Below, in pieces: positions 24,020 through 36,499 of a DNA stretch of 64,000 bases; positions within the stretch are counted from its first letter, which is position 1; each line of letters opens with the position of its first letter. Source of the DNA: Mastigias papua (lineage: Eukaryota; Cnidaria; Scyphozoa; Rhizostomeae; Mastigiidae); the NCBI GenBank assembly GCA_964019165.1, contig OZ025271.1, positions 9,867,775 through 9,931,774 on the forward strand. The letters are read 5' to 3'. The position numbers and the translations under genes are program-made. Below the pieces are notes generated by a model. It worked only from the letters and a program-made list of their open reading frames with translations. It was not told the DNA's origin and ran no database searches.

Positions 24020-24927
24020 TGTTGGGAATTCCACAGCAAAACTATTGGGAGAAAGTACTTGAGCGCTTTCAGATGAAGGACTGCAAACCAGTAGCAACTC
24101 TCATTGGACAACAAATTATCTAAACAAAAGGAAGGAGAGAAAGCAGTGAATGCAAAGGGATTATCAAACTGTCTCACTTACTTACTTACGCAATGACAAT
24201 GACACTACCTGATTTAGCCGCTTCCATTGGATTCCTTGGAAAATTCATGTCTTATCCAGGTACCGAACACTGGACAGCTTTGAAACGTGTTTTAAGATAC
24301 ATTAAAGGTACTCTGGATGTAGGGCTACAATTCAATGGATGCAGCCAGGAGTCTGTTAACTTAAGGGCATATGCGAACGCTAACTGGACTGGAGACATCA
24401 CTGAAAGAAAATCTACATCGGGTTATGTGTTTAAAGATTGCGGAGCTCCATTTAATTGGCGCAGTAAACGACAGGAGGTAATAGCACTGTCATCGACAGA
24501 AGCTGAATATATTGCTTTTGCCATTTGCAGCACAAGAACAATTATGGCTGAAAGCATTTGTAACTGATCTGGATATAGCCAGGAGGAAAATTTGCCATAT
24601 GAAGACAATCAAGGCGCAGTAGCACTTACAAGAAACCCCGAGAACTACTCCCTCACAAAACACATAGATGTCAGATATTATTTCATACGGAATTTGATAC
24701 AAAAGAAACAGATTAAAGTAGACTATTGCCCGACTGCAGAGATGCTTGCGGATCTAATGACTAAAGGACGTCATCGTCTAAGATTCCGAGAGCTGTGCAA
24801 GAAATTGTGGAACTCTAAACTGTACTTTGCTAAATTGACACATCTTATTTTGAAGGACATTGAGATTGTTATGTTGAATATATTTTGCTTGGTGAATTAT
24901 ACTCAACATGTGGAATGTTGGAGATGA
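24020..24927 (+). pseudogene. Copia (Ty1-type) polyprotein 3' end: RT tail and RNase H
   Basis: The segment PQQNYWEKVLERFQMKDCKP matches the C-terminal RT block of Copia elements. It is followed by HWTALKRVLRYIKGTLDVGL and the RNase H motifs YANANWTGDITERKSTSGYV and VIALSSTEAEYIAF, then KHIDVRYYFIRNLIQKKQI and the terminal AEMLADLMTKG. Stops at about 24120 and 24565 break the frame. Gag, protease, integrase and most of RT are absent, so this is the 3' end of a truncated insertion. Confidence 0.85.
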
Positions 24928-25033
24928 CGTTGAATATTCCTTCTAGTTAATAGTTTTTTATTTATACATTGTATCCCTGTTGCTCAGGTATTAATCTTGC
25001 CTTCGTGCTTTTACTGAACATGGTGGTCTAACA
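24916..25033 (+). repeat. Candidate Copia 3' LTR
   Basis: A 118-bp segment begins TGTTGGAGATGACGTTG just after the Copia coding end and closes with TCTAACA. These are terminal bases common in Copia LTRs. No second LTR is present in the window to confirm it. Confidence 0.5.
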
Positions 25034-25439
25034 TCGTGTGTAGTTCTCTATCAATAGTTTTTTTCAAGAACAGCTGTTACCGATGATGAAGACAAATTCG
25101 GCATTGGGAGAATTTTCCATGAATTAAAAGACTACTTCAGAAGTATCATCAGGAAATGGTTGATTAAAATGTAAATGGTATGCTCCTTTGCCATCTTTAA
25201 CAGTTGATAAGTTTCTGCGTTTTGAAGGATGGAAATGTCATGTAGGTAATGATGTCCTTCAAAATGATGATCTGAACTTTAGATAAACACTTTAGATAAA
25301 TGCAGCGCAAATGCTACCTTTGAATCAGTTGCTGCATCACAAATTAAATCCAAAGTCCTTCCAACCAAAGTTCACAGAGTCTTTATGAATTGATGCCACT
25401 TTTATGACATACTTTATGCTACATGCCATGTCCCGGTAG

Positions 25440-25840
25440 ACAGACTAGCTTACTTCCATGTAACACTAACTTAATTTTTTACATACTAAGGACTATGGAA
25501 TTAAGCTGACCCTTTTTACAAACCAGCTGGCCTCATACGATCAGACCCTAAGTTATAATGAACGGCACTATAATGTAAATAGCAGTGTTCTTCCAAGCAA
25601 AACAGTGACAATAGAAGCTTTAGTAGAACTGCAGTCAACCAATAGTATATCATAGAGACCTGATAGTAAATAGCTGGAAATAGTCTCAATAAAAGTGAAA
25701 CGTAAAATATGGGAAGTTCTTATCTGTTTTATGTAACCTGGCAAAAGGTAGGGGTGAGCAACGTTAAGACCCAGTACTGTTTATTAACACAAATTGAGAT
25801 CAGATGAGAAGAAAATTACTTATTTGTCAATGTATTTCTA
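25440..25840. repeat. Interspersed repeat R, copy 1
   Basis: Shares many blocks in the same order with 31900-32265, for example CCAGTACTGTTTATTAACAC and GTGACAATAGAA. Similarity by eye is around two thirds to three quarters. The family is unknown. The region just before it (25034-25439) shows nothing recognisable. Confidence 0.5.
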
Positions 25841-27289
25841 AGCAATGTGTAAGGCCCATCTGTGCCAGTGTGGAGAGGATGTGAAACGATCTGGTGTTCT
25901 ATTCGCGGAGTCTTTGTCATTATTCCCACAATGTTGCATGCGTAATAACAATAACTGGGTATCTGCACATTACAGATTAATAAATACTTATCAATAAGAT
26001 ATAGTTACCTTTATGTGTCAGTTTCTTTGAATTAAATTATTGAACTTATCATTAATGACGAAGATAGTATTAATCAGGATGGCGTAACAAACAACAGCCA
26101 GAATGTTCTCAATTAAAATTGGCAAAATCTTAAAGTATGTATGATTGCTTAGTTCTTGCGGATTTGAAACGACTTGATCTTATAATTTGTCTTATAATTT
26201 ATATTTCAAATACGATGGAAGAAAACACAAGCCTAACAATCATTACGAATTATTTCTGTGTAGAACATTGTTTTACTATGCTTCATGATGGAATGAAAAA
26301 CTAGAAGTACATGAGATTTTGCCTAAAAGCAACTTATAAAATCAGAACGGTAATCGAAACTGTTCTTCACTTTAACTTACAAAATGTAAACTGAAATGCA
26401 TGGAAATAAAGACAATTACTGGATGGTAAAGAATAATTTGCACTACGCCAAGCTTCAAAGTTACAATGACAAAACGATGCGTCTTTGGTACCTACAATCG
26501 GTCATAGTATCAAGTTTTAGATATGGGCAATATTGTCTGTACAACATTGATTGTAATTGAGATGTTGCAAGATCTTGTATGGCTCTTTCGTTGGTTCATT
26601 GAGGAATATGGAATACTGATAACAGACCAACAGACAAGGACTTTAACACACAAAAGACAAGGATATCAAATTTTTCATGCACTCAAATACAGTCGTCCCT
26701 TGAAATAACACAATTCATGTCTTGCGGCCAAGCTGTTTGGGGATCTTTTGATACAATTTTTATGCTTTCTTTTACAATGTTGCAATTTTCTTCCAAAAGC
26801 AATAATCTTGGTATTTAGGCTCAGCAAGAGTTTGAAACTGGAGAGCTTTTGTACAAGATATAAATGTAAGAACTCATTAATACCTGCCTAAAAAAGTGCA
26901 ACAAATAAATGATGAGAGGTTTTACACTCTTCACACAGAGTTGCAAAGAGAAAGCTGAAACATTTACGGAGAATACCTAATGTTCCACTGAGCATCAATA
27001 TTCCTAAATTTTGCTTATCTTTAGCCTAAGAACATTCTTAAATTATTCTTAAATTCTAGTGATTTTGAGCATATATTTTGACTATATTCGTATAATAAAA
27101 AGTGTGTAACTGACGTCGTATTATATTCTAATGAGTTCTAGGCAGGAAAAGAGAAGCACGTCCTGGTTTGTTTTCTAGACAAACTCATATCAGCAGAAAA
27201 CCTTAACCTTGATGAAGGTTGAGCCTTGCATTATTCTTAAATTAAACTTATTGATATTCTTATACACGATGTTCTTATAGAACACGTGT
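25841..27289. other. No recognisable feature
   Basis: AT-rich sequence with only short unconvincing open frames, including a 61-codon frame at 26523-26708 without similarity I recognise. Confidence 0.4.
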
Positions 27290-28680
27290 GTATTGTGTGT
27301 TATTTCTAGAACATAACACAAGATGATAAACGAAGGACAACTGTATACTGTTGTGCAACAAACAAACGCTGAAGTTAGAACAATCCCTGAAGGCCCAAGC
27401 TTTTAAGGCCCAAAAGGGCTTCTCACAAGTTCTCAAGAGACAAGTCTTTTGCAATACTTCATGAAAAGAGTGATTCAATCTGCAAGCCCCTAATTAACAA
27501 ATTTAATACTGTAAATTCTCAAATTGGCTCCCATTGATAAAGCCTTTCAACGAATAAACCCCATTGGTAGAAATTCAAATTGTTAATAAAACTCTCTTCA
27601 AATAACCCCCATCCCAGATTATGATGAAGACATTCATTAACACTAATGCTTAAATATAGATTGTTCTTTTAATATAATGCAGAAAAGGAATTTTGCAATG
27701 ACCCTCATTGGATAACAGAACAATCACCCTAATCAGCAATGGCAGAAGAAAACTGTTGAGGAAACCGGGTCGAAAATTAAGAGGAATATTGGAACAAAGT
27801 ATAATAGAGGAACAACTAGGCCTGTGTCCAGACAGAGGAACAAGTAACTAAATTCTCAATCTGAAACTGGCGATAGAGATGAAGAACAGAAAAAGGAAAA
27901 ATAACCATTACCTTTGTTTTATTGACTACACAAAAGTATGATTGTACATGACAAACTGTGGGATGACATGTTCAAAAGTAGCATTGACGAGTCCGGAATA
28001 GACATCCCTAACTATTTAAATTAGACAATAAACGAAGGACAAACTGTATATTGTGGTGCAAACAAACGCTGATGGTAGGACAATCTCCGAAGGCCCAGGC
28101 TTTTGAGGCCCAAAAGGGAACTCTTACAAGTTTCAAGAGACAAGTATTTTGCAATACTTCATGTGAAGAGTGATTCAGTCTGCGAACCCCTACTTAACAA
28201 GTTAAATACCAAGTAAGCCCTCAGACTAGGAAATCCTAATTGTTTGTTAACCCTCCATCTCAGATTACGATAAGTACCTTGATAAAGACTAAAGCATACA
28301 TTCAGATTGTTCTTGTAATATCGTGGAGAGATGGAATTTTGACAATGACCCTCGTGGATAACAGAACAATCACTTCATTCGGCGAAAGCAGCAGAATATT
28401 GCCAAAGAAAATGGGCCGAAAATTAAGAACAATATTAGAACAAAGTATCACAGAAGAATAACTAGGCTTTTATTCAGAAAGATGAACAAGCACCTAAATT
28501 CTCAATGTGAAATAGGTGATAGAGAGGAAGAACATAGAAAGGAAAAAACAAACATTACCATTGTACTGTCGACTACACAAAACATTTTATATGCTTGTAA
28601 ATGATACACTGTGGAGTAACATGTTGAGAATTGACACTCTCCAGTCCAGAATAGACACCCCTAGCTATATACATTTTTAA
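27290..28680 (+). repeat. Tandem duplication of a roughly 0.7-kb LINE segment
   Basis: Two units (about 27290-28020 and 28021-28680) run in the same order. Each starts with an ACGAAGGACAA block, contains AAGGCCCAAGCTTTTAAGGC or a close variant, and ends in RT coding sequence (ILEQSIIEEQLGLCPDRGTS in unit 1, ILEQSITEE in unit 2). Unit 1 keeps HYLCFIDYTK, the block with the first RT catalytic Asp. They are visibly diverged, so the duplication is old, or the two are separate copies inserted side by side. Confidence 0.7.
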
Positions 28681-31330
28681 ACAATGTATTCACCATAATA
28701 ATATATTATTGGTACTCGTATTGTAACCACCGATTTATCAATTTCCTGATCAAGGGAAAGGGTAAATTGAAGACTGACTAGCGCCAGGTGAAACAGTCAG
28801 CACCCTGCCCTAACTGCAAATAGAATGATTTCAAAAATTAAATAATTTTTACCCGTATATGACATAACGAGCTCTTACACCACAAAACTGCAAGGCATAT
28901 TTGCAAAAATTAGGCTATGTTTAGTGATTTGAATGTCAACATCTATCTTTTCATCCCTATGAAGCTCTTCCCAAATTATTGCAACAACCCCGAACATTCA
29001 ATCTGAGACTTTCTCCAGAACCCCCTCTACGCTTATTGGCAATCACTTCTGCTCCGGACTCTGCAATGGCTATGGAGATTTTGATTGGTTTACCATTGGA
29101 AAGGAGATAAGGCAAGGTTGTACCATTTCACAATACTTGTTCAATGCATACTCTGAAATTACACTTACGTTCCAGAAGTAGTTCATCACCTAGAATAAAA
29201 TGACTGCTGACAGCAGCAAGCATTAAAATTAGGCCACGAAAAGAGAATCATTGGAAGCCTATCTAATAATTTTGAAGGCATTGTTTTGGCGAGCAAAATA
29301 TTTCACGTCATCCTTTGACAAATGTAGATAATATAGGATATTAATTTTTGCTCTAAGTTATGAAAACCATGTCAAAGTGAACAATGCCGAAAATACAAGA
29401 ATTGTCCAACGAAGAAGGATTAGCCAAAAAGTATCTAAGGGAAAGTGGACTATCATTTCGCAACATTGGAGAGCAGCTGAATTGTCATCATTCCACTGCG
29501 GTAAAACTTTACAGCCAGTTTGTTTCCAGTGGTTGTACTGCGAAAAAAGCAAGAAGTGGGCGTCCAAGTAAAATCAACGAAATGGGAGAGGATAGTTTGT
29601 CGTGCGGCAAAAATCTTAGGTTTGGAATACTAAAAGCAATTGTTGAAGAAGTTAGCCAATCCGATGTCTGCAAAACTGCAACTAAATATATTGTTAGAAA
29701 GATATTGCATAAATATAAGTTTTTAAGTCACAGAAAAAAACGAAAACCTTTGTTTCAGGCAAAATCCGCCGGATCCGTCTTCAGTGGGTACAAGAACACA
29801 GTGAATGGTCCATTGACGACTGGGAAAATGTTATATTCGCTGACGAGTGTCGTTTTAGTTTAGAAAACAACTCAAAAACATTAAGAGTATGGAGAACAAC
29901 TTCCGAAGCAAACAATCTAAAGTTCTTGCAGCCTACTTTAAAGGACGCAGTATCTGTGATGTTTTGGGGTTACCTTGGGCCTAACGGCGTAGGCAGACTT
30001 GTGCAATACGATCAAGGAATGACCGCCACACGATGTTTCTTTGCTTCAAGAAAACGTATTTGAAAGCATCCGTGACATCCATGGCAATCAAGAAAAACCT
30101 TTTTTACAACGAGACAACGCACATTCTCACCGGGCATAGCTAACCCAAAACGTCTTCAGACAGGAGAATATCAGACTTCTCCAGAGGCCTGCTCAAAGCC
30201 CTGATCTGAATATAATTGACAATTTATGGCTATTTATCAAAAGCAAGCTCAGCAATGATGCACGAGGCCCTCCAATAAACAGAGATAATTTGATTCACCC
30301 TGATAATGAATTTTGGGCTCAAACGCCACAAGGTTACATCCATCCACTTTATGCTTTCATTCCAAGAAGGCTTGAGGCTGCCAAAAAGTGCGTGGCTACC
30401 CATCAAACTATTGGTTAACGATCTGTTTCATCAAAAGTTTTTTGCAACAAAGTTTGACTTTTCGAATCTTCAAATTGTACTCTTCTCATTGTCTGTATCT
30501 CGACTTCCTGTTGTTTTTGATTTGCTGTTGAAATTTGCATATAATTTGCATAACCACATGCCTAGCTGATCTTCCGCCATTACATAATTTTTGGAAGCGG
30601 TGAAATACTTTTCGAACGAAAGTGTACAATGAGGAATGCGATGAAATGTTCTACAAAATATCAGAGTCAAAGGATGATATGCAAAAAATCTAAGGTATGG
30701 AGATAATGTGGTTTTAATCGCTAGAACAAGAGGAGTGTAGAAAAAGTAGGGTTGTCGCTTGCAGCTAAGAAGAAAAAACTGATGAAAATACCAAGTGCTG
30801 AAGAGGGCAGCATAGAGAAAATACAGATGAATAGTGAAATATTTGTGTGTGTTAAACACTTTACATACTTGGGAATACTTCATACTTCATGGACAATGGC
30901 AATGGCAAAACAGATATGAAGGGGAGGATTGGCACTATTACACAATTACTACCGTAGCAATTCGGAAAGTATGGAAAGACAGGTCAAGTCGCTGAAGACA
31001 AAAGCAAGAATGCTAAACTCACTGGTCTTCCCATAAACCACATACCGAATAAGGATGAGAGCAACAGACAAAGAATTAGCAGATTTGAGCCCTGGTGCTG
31101 TATGAGAATACTATGCTGTGTAGACCTATAAAATCATAAGAAAATCCCCTTCTTAATGTTCAAATTCACAGCAGAACCCTAAATGTACTACTTAAATTTA
31201 TAGGACTTTCTCTGAAAAGTGAAGTCATTGGAAAAAAATAATGTTCGGAATGTTGCATGACCTAAGGAGAAAAAGAAGGCTAAAATAGAGAAAGATATTG
31301 GTCAACCATGTTCTCTCTTCTAGATACAAC
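27740..31330 (+). mobile_element. Heavily decayed LINE, interrupted by a Tc1 element
   Basis: RT pieces appear in order. The early blocks are in the duplicated segment (to 28680). FDWFTIGKEIRQGCTISQYL lies at about 29072-29140, NLRYGDNVVLIARTRG-like sequence at about 30690-30740 (the YxDD block, here YGDN), and a KTKARMLNSLVFP block with EPWCCMRILC at about 30985-31110. The C-terminal end fades at about 31330. Many stops and frame changes are present. The gap between the third and fourth blocks holds the Tc1 copy at 29384-30417. Confidence 0.65.
29384..30417 (+). pseudogene. Tc1/mariner-type transposase, pseudogene
   Basis: The ATG at 29384 opens a paired helix-turn-helix region (SGLSFRNIGEQLNCHHSTAV, then GRPSKINE). 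The DDE core follows in other frames: FADECRFSLEN (first Asp, about 29839), RDNAHSH (second Asp, about 30110) and AQSPDLNIIDNLWLFIKSKL (about 30192-30250) with Asp where most Tc1 relatives have Glu. At least three frameshifts and several stops occur after codon 125. The inverted repeats seen on the other Tc1 copy (46.6 kb) are not found here, so this is another subfamily or has lost its ends. Confidence 0.8.
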
Positions 31331-31899
31331 AATAGAGAGTACCTTACGGACGGTGCAAATGATAAGTGTTAATGAGAGAAGCCGCGGTGTTTCAAAATTA
31401 ACATGACATCAGAATTGAGACGACATCAGCATTTTACAATTGGATAGATACCAGGCTGAAATGCTCAGGATGATCACAATATTCCTTACTAAAAATTCTT
31501 CTCCATCCTTCTTACTACCGAGATTTATTGGTAGTAAAATCTAAATTATTGAGCTCCATAGTAGCTTCTTTCAAGATATCTATGAATTTGGCAATAACTT
31601 TATGACACCATTTACACGCAGGCGATACCGACGCCGAATTCTCTTCAGGGGCTCCAGTAGCATTATTTCCTACCCTTATAATCCATTTTGATTCTTGCGC
31701 ATTGCAATGAAAAGAACGTAACCTTGCTCTATCTAATGCATATTTTGAGCCTGCTTGCCGGGCAGGCTTGGTTCCATACCATTATATGGACACATTGAAG
31801 CTTGTTCGCTGAGTCAGGCTGGTTGAATCAAGACGAGCCAGCCTAGTTGGATCAAAAGCAAGCCAGCCCAGTTGCCAGGTTGGCTTTCTTCTATGTAGT
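31331..31899. other. Unassigned; short GCCAGCC/AGGCTGG inverted motifs
   Basis: Between about 31745 and 31890 the words GCCAGCC, GGCAGGC and AGGCTGG recur on both strands and could form a hairpin. There is no coding potential. Confidence 0.3.
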
Positions 31900-32265
31900 A
31901 CTATCCTACTTTCTATGCACATCAGACTATGGAAATGACCTTCTCAATCTCTGGGTTAGTGTGCTTCATACAATTAGACCCTAATATGAAACAAACGGAA
32001 AGATACCGCAAATAATGGTGCTGTTCAAGTTAAAATGTAACAATAGACACTTCAGTAGTACTACAGATAACCAATAATATATCCTACAGACTTGGGAGTA
32101 GAAGGTTTAGTAATGCCCTTTAGACCAGGTTGACATAAAACTTACGAAGTTCGTGTAAGCTTTATGTAGACTAGATTCATCGCATTTAAAATCCAGTACT
32201 GTTTGTTGAAACAAACTGAGATCAGTTGCGAGGACAATTTTGTATTTGTCAGTGCATTTTGAACA
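31900..32265. repeat. Interspersed repeat R, copy 2
   Basis: Matches 25440-25840 in the same orientation, best at CCAGTACTGTTTGTTGAAAC and AACCAATAATATATCCTACA. The two copies flank the decayed LINE region about 6.4 kb apart. Confidence 0.5.
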
Positions 32266-33582
32266 TATACATCATAATCCAAGCAATGTCTGTTACTGCC
32301 TTCCCCATAAACTCCTTACGATCGCCCTACTTTCCTACTTTATCAAATCAGACCTTATTTGAGATATGTCTTCAGGGAATTCCAACCTATATGAATGAGC
32401 CTGGGCTGCCAAGTTTCTCTCAACAATCAAATTGCATGATTACACATATACAAGACATGCCTATGAAAAACAACTATGAATTTTGAGTAAAGTAATTTTG
32501 AGGGCTCTTGAGTAGTATACGGTTATTCTATCTGACTTCGAAAAGATCAGCATCAGAAGAAACGAAAACCTTTAATCATTTGCGCCTCTGTGTTTTAGCA
32601 GTGCAGAAGTAACAGTACATAGAGTCCACTCTTCCCTCCAATACCCAATACATTTACTGTGAATTCTTGTTTTGAGTTTTCTCCATAGTCAGTAGGGTTG
32701 AATCAAATGAAATTTATCGACAGATTTTGTAAGGTATCCAGATTATCGAAAAAGAACCATAACTACCGAAAAATCACCATCACTCTGGCAATTTTCACTG
32801 AGAAGCCGAAGAGTTGCGATGTTCCTGTGAACAGTAAGAATTATCACAACCTCATCCCTTACTTCAGCATAACCCTGGCAATAGTTCTGGTTTCTTTCTA
32901 TCAGCTAGAGTTCCACCAATGCGAACGTATTTCCATGAAAAAATTAAATATGATACCTGCAAAGTTAACTTAGATAATTGAAAATACCCAACTGTTCATT
33001 TTTCAATGATGAATGAAAATGATTAAATTAAAGTATTTGTACTTTACAATATACCATCAATTTTCAATGATCATTAAAAATCGATGTTGTATTCCAGACC
33101 TAAGGGTGCTTTCATGTTCTCTGAGGAACAGTTGGTACATACACAAAACCGAACCAAAATTAAAACATGACAAATGTCAACACATAAGGTGTCTATAATA
33201 GAAAAGTTTCTCAAAAATTAGGCTTTAATAATTTTAGTGATGTAGCTACCAAGGGTATGTGTGTGGCTTGCAAAAGAGGAAAACAACAAAGGTAATGCTA
33301 ATCACACTGATGATGACACTGATGTTGACACTAAAACAGATATAACACATTTAACTCACCAATCTCCACTTTCTGTTTTCGCTCTGGAAGCAAAGGTTCA
33401 TTATTATTTAGTTAATCATGTAGTTTTGATGTTTTAGTTATAAAAGTTTATACAGAAGATTTGAAAAAGTTGGAGATTTAAGTGCATAAGAATAAAGATG
33501 AAGTGCATTTCTAATAAAGAGTGAGGGAAAGGTTCTAAAATGTAAGCTTACAGGTGTTAAACCTGCAATTATAAATCAAATT
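32266..33582. other. No recognisable feature
   Basis: AT-rich, with short open frames that lack similarity or splice support. Confidence 0.4.
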
Positions 33583-33666
33583 AATCTGACAGGAATCCAG
33601 GCTAATCTGATGTGAATCTAAACCAATATGCTATGAATCTAAACTAATCTCATAAGAATTCAAACT
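33583..33666. repeat. Four-unit 21-bp tandem repeat
   Basis: Four diverged 21-base units in perfect register, each of the type AATCTGATGTGAATCTAAAC. Possibly the end of a foldback-type element like that at 54.7 kb, which has the same period but a different sequence. Confidence 0.7.
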
Positions 33667-33818
33667 CAAACTCACCTGCTTCTTTCTCAGTGTAGTTGTC
33701 TAAAACAAAATGCTTTCATAATACATCTCAGTAAACAGATGTACATTTCAGGTTAAATATCTCAAATGGAATTGCACATTTATTTTGAAAAATAGACTTT
33801 CATTTGGATTACTACTTA

Positions 33819-34096
33819 CAATGCCTGCCAAAAGTCTTGGAACACTTGCTATGATTTACGCTATAGATGAGCTATAGCATCCCCTCCCCCGTTAAACAAT
33901 GTTGTATGAAGCAAATATGGGCAACTCGAAGCCCAAAAGTGATGCGTGTTTTTAAAGCTACTGGTCTCCGCTATCGAATCAACATTGTTTCAGGGGGGGG
34001 AGGGGGTCTACATTTTAAGTGGTGTCACGGAGAAGCGGCAGTAGTCGGAAGTCAATACAATTGTGTGGGTGTTCCAACTACTTTTGGCAAGCATTG
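33819..34096. mobile_element. MITE family A, copy 2
   Basis: A 278-bp element with termini CAATGCCTGCCAAAAGTCTT and the complement at the right end, plus inner inverted C-rich/G-rich tracts. It is nearly identical to copy 3; the few differences include G-run length and a T/C change. TA precedes the left end; TC follows the right end. Confidence 0.88.
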
Positions 34097-35264
34097 TCTG
34101 AATCTCATATTTAAGGAGAACAGGTAGAGTTGCAACGATGGATCATACTAATAGGTTTTCGAGGGTGCTGATTTCATTTTTAGCGGAATCAGAGCCATAT
34201 CTCCATGGGATCATTAGCTTTCGTGCTAATTTGATGTCTTTATATGCAGTTTATTGACGACAATTCAGCAAAATGTCTAGAAATTTCAACTATAGTACAA
34301 ATGCTGTTCAAAATAATTGAAATGCACTGCGATCATCTCCTCTTCGTATTATTAGCACATATCGGATATATGGGTGGAATTCTTAGATAAACAGCAGAGA
34401 AAATTAATAAACAAGTTATACGTTTTTATGTCATTGGGGTATCTAACAATGTATACATTGCAGTACATTACTAGTACAAGTGAGGTAACTGTAACTGATA
34501 ATAAGTAAACCTTATTTTTTTGTATATCATTAAAATTATGTAGGAAGTTTCGAGCCTGCAACTTTTGCGCTCAAAGAATTGCCTTTTAAATAACAACCTG
34601 AGCTACATCAACTGGAATCGAAATCTGTCCTCTCATGAGATGGGGGATAAAAGCTGAGCCGTTACAAAGCTGAATATTTATATTTTACCGCATTTCCATA
34701 TTGTACCAGTTAAGAAAACATTAATAGTAAGCGTAGAAGACTATTTCAGACTCTCATGGCACTGCAATGTCCTTATAACTATGCAGGAATAGTGTGAACA
34801 AAGATTATTTAATTGCCTACAGTAACACTGGCACTGAGGTAGTAGGCAGAAACAAGTTCTCCCCTGCAATATTCCAATCCTTTCAGTCTGTTACAGCATC
34901 AGGAGTTATATTCAATCAGTCCAGTGTATGAAGCAGCATAAAACTGACAGTTACCACTTTTATATGCCGTGCTATTAGAGAGGACACAAAGATACTTCCA
35001 TCTTACCCCACCAAACGCCCGAATATCGCTCCGTTATTGACGATCGGGAAATAGAAATCATTAGAAATCATCACTGTTCCTGGAAATCTTTCCGATTTCA
35101 AGCACGATGTTGATATTCAAAGCCAGACAGCAGCTATATCCTGTGAATATTGTTGCGCAACATTACTACTACAATAACTATGTCATCAACTCCATAGACA
35201 CGTAATTGTCCTTCGCAGTTTGCACGCTTCGCATGACTTCATCTTTGTACACAATGGCTACGAG
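34097..35264. other. Sequence between the paired MITEs, left part
   Basis: No gene is supported. A tRNA-like segment (34543-34612) is listed separately. The first bases TCTGAATCTCATATTT are an inverted match to the sequence just before MITE copy 3. Confidence 0.35.
34543..34612 (-). other. tRNA-like segment, possible SINE head
   Basis: Read on the minus strand, TGTAGCTCAGGTTGTTA resembles a tRNA D-arm/A-box and GCAGGCTCGAAACTT resembles a B-box at the right distance. The stems do not pair well enough for a working tRNA. Confidence 0.35.
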
Positions 35265-35668
35265 CAACGGTCTACAACGGTCTACACTTTCTATAACTCC
35301 CACTGTCCCTTCCAGTGAGAAGTATTACCCCAAAAATGGTTCCCAAACGTTGTGCTTTATGTGCTAGTATGTGCATGTTGTGTATTCTCTGCCGAATAAT
35401 GAGCATTTTCAGCAAAATTAGCAAATATCTCAACGGTCTACACTTTTTTGAAAATAAATTTGACCTAGTATTAAACTATTTCACAAAAAGTGTAGACCGT
35501 TGACATTTTCATCTTTTCCTCGGCAATGGTACAATAACTGTACGCAATCTATTGCAGGTGAAATGCTCGTTAGAAAAGCTATCTTGTGCATAGTTCTCAA
35601 TGTCGAAATCTCTACCATAAGATTTATTTTCATTTTCCAAAGTTTGTAGACCGTTGTGTAGACCGTTG
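35265..35668. repeat. Symmetric inverted array of the 12-mer CAACGGTCTACA
   Basis: The 12-mer occurs exactly at 35265, 35275 and 35431 on the plus strand. Its complement occurs exactly at 35491, 35645 and 35657. The outer and inner pairs share the same centre, 35466.5. Flanking bases around 35425-35460 also match the complement of about 35620-35672. Element class unknown: a foldback/MITE end or protein-binding sites. Confidence 0.75.
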
Positions 35669-35816
35669 AGATAGTCGGCCATGACGTCAGTCATTATGCA
35701 AGTCAGCAGCCTCGATACTAAGAAGAGGGGTTCTATACCTATAACATTCATGGATCGGGCTCCTTCTAGAATAGGCACATTTGCACAAGGAAAAGCAGAG
35801 GAACCCACCACCTTCA

Positions 35817-36010
35817 TTATATATATATATCGTGTATATGAACATATAGATATTAATATAGGTATCAACATATATATATAATATATATATTTATTCATAT
35901 ATATTTATATATATTTGTATAAATGTATATTTATATATAAAGGTATTTGCCTATATTTCTATACATTTATTTATACTTATATTTTTATATGTATATTTAT
36001 CTATACATGG
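35817..36010. repeat. AT-dinucleotide rich low-complexity tract
   Basis: Long runs of TA, TATATTTA and related words. Confidence 0.85.
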
Positions 36011-36499
36011 CTATGCTTTAAATCCCCATGGCAGATCTAGCTGATCAGCGTGAGTTAAACATCAAATAAAATAGAAAACAGATGCAATGCGCCAGTCAAT
36101 ACTTGATTGAAGGCCTAAAGCTTACCTATTGCTTAGACAATGATGCATTGTTGCTACTGTAAGATCAATTATAGGTAAACGACTCAGCAACTCTATTATC
36201 GAAATACACAAAGAAAAGGTGTAATCAAGACGATTTCTTCTGTTCATATGCTGGTAGAGAGGTTAACTATCTGTTTCATTTGTGAATTTACTTCCTTCAT
36301 TTACAATTCATTAGCAAAGACACATGACATCATAATCATCATTGAATTTAGGGGATTTGTCAAGCCCCCTGCCAGTATCTCGGTAAGGTGTTACCTAATT
36401 GAGATTTCGTCAGCGGAAATGAAATCAGCGCCCTCAATTACCCCATGTTTGGGAAAGGTTGTACGGCTGTATCGTAAAGGTTCGAATATAAAATTCAGA

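Noticed and set aside
33583..33666. Possible CRISPR-like array
   Set aside because: Four diverged 21-bp units with no unique spacers in an animal genome; an ordinary tandem repeat.
33867..34127. 86-codon open frame over MITE A copy 2
   Set aside because: Falls wholly on the MITE and its flank; the homologous frame in copy 3 is interrupted differently, so it is chance.
35509..35898. 129-codon minus-strand open frame with repeated Tyr-Leu-Asn-Gly-Leu-His
   Set aside because: The repeated residues are the translation of the inverted CAACGGTCTACA motif; the C- and N-terminal parts run into the AT-rich tract.
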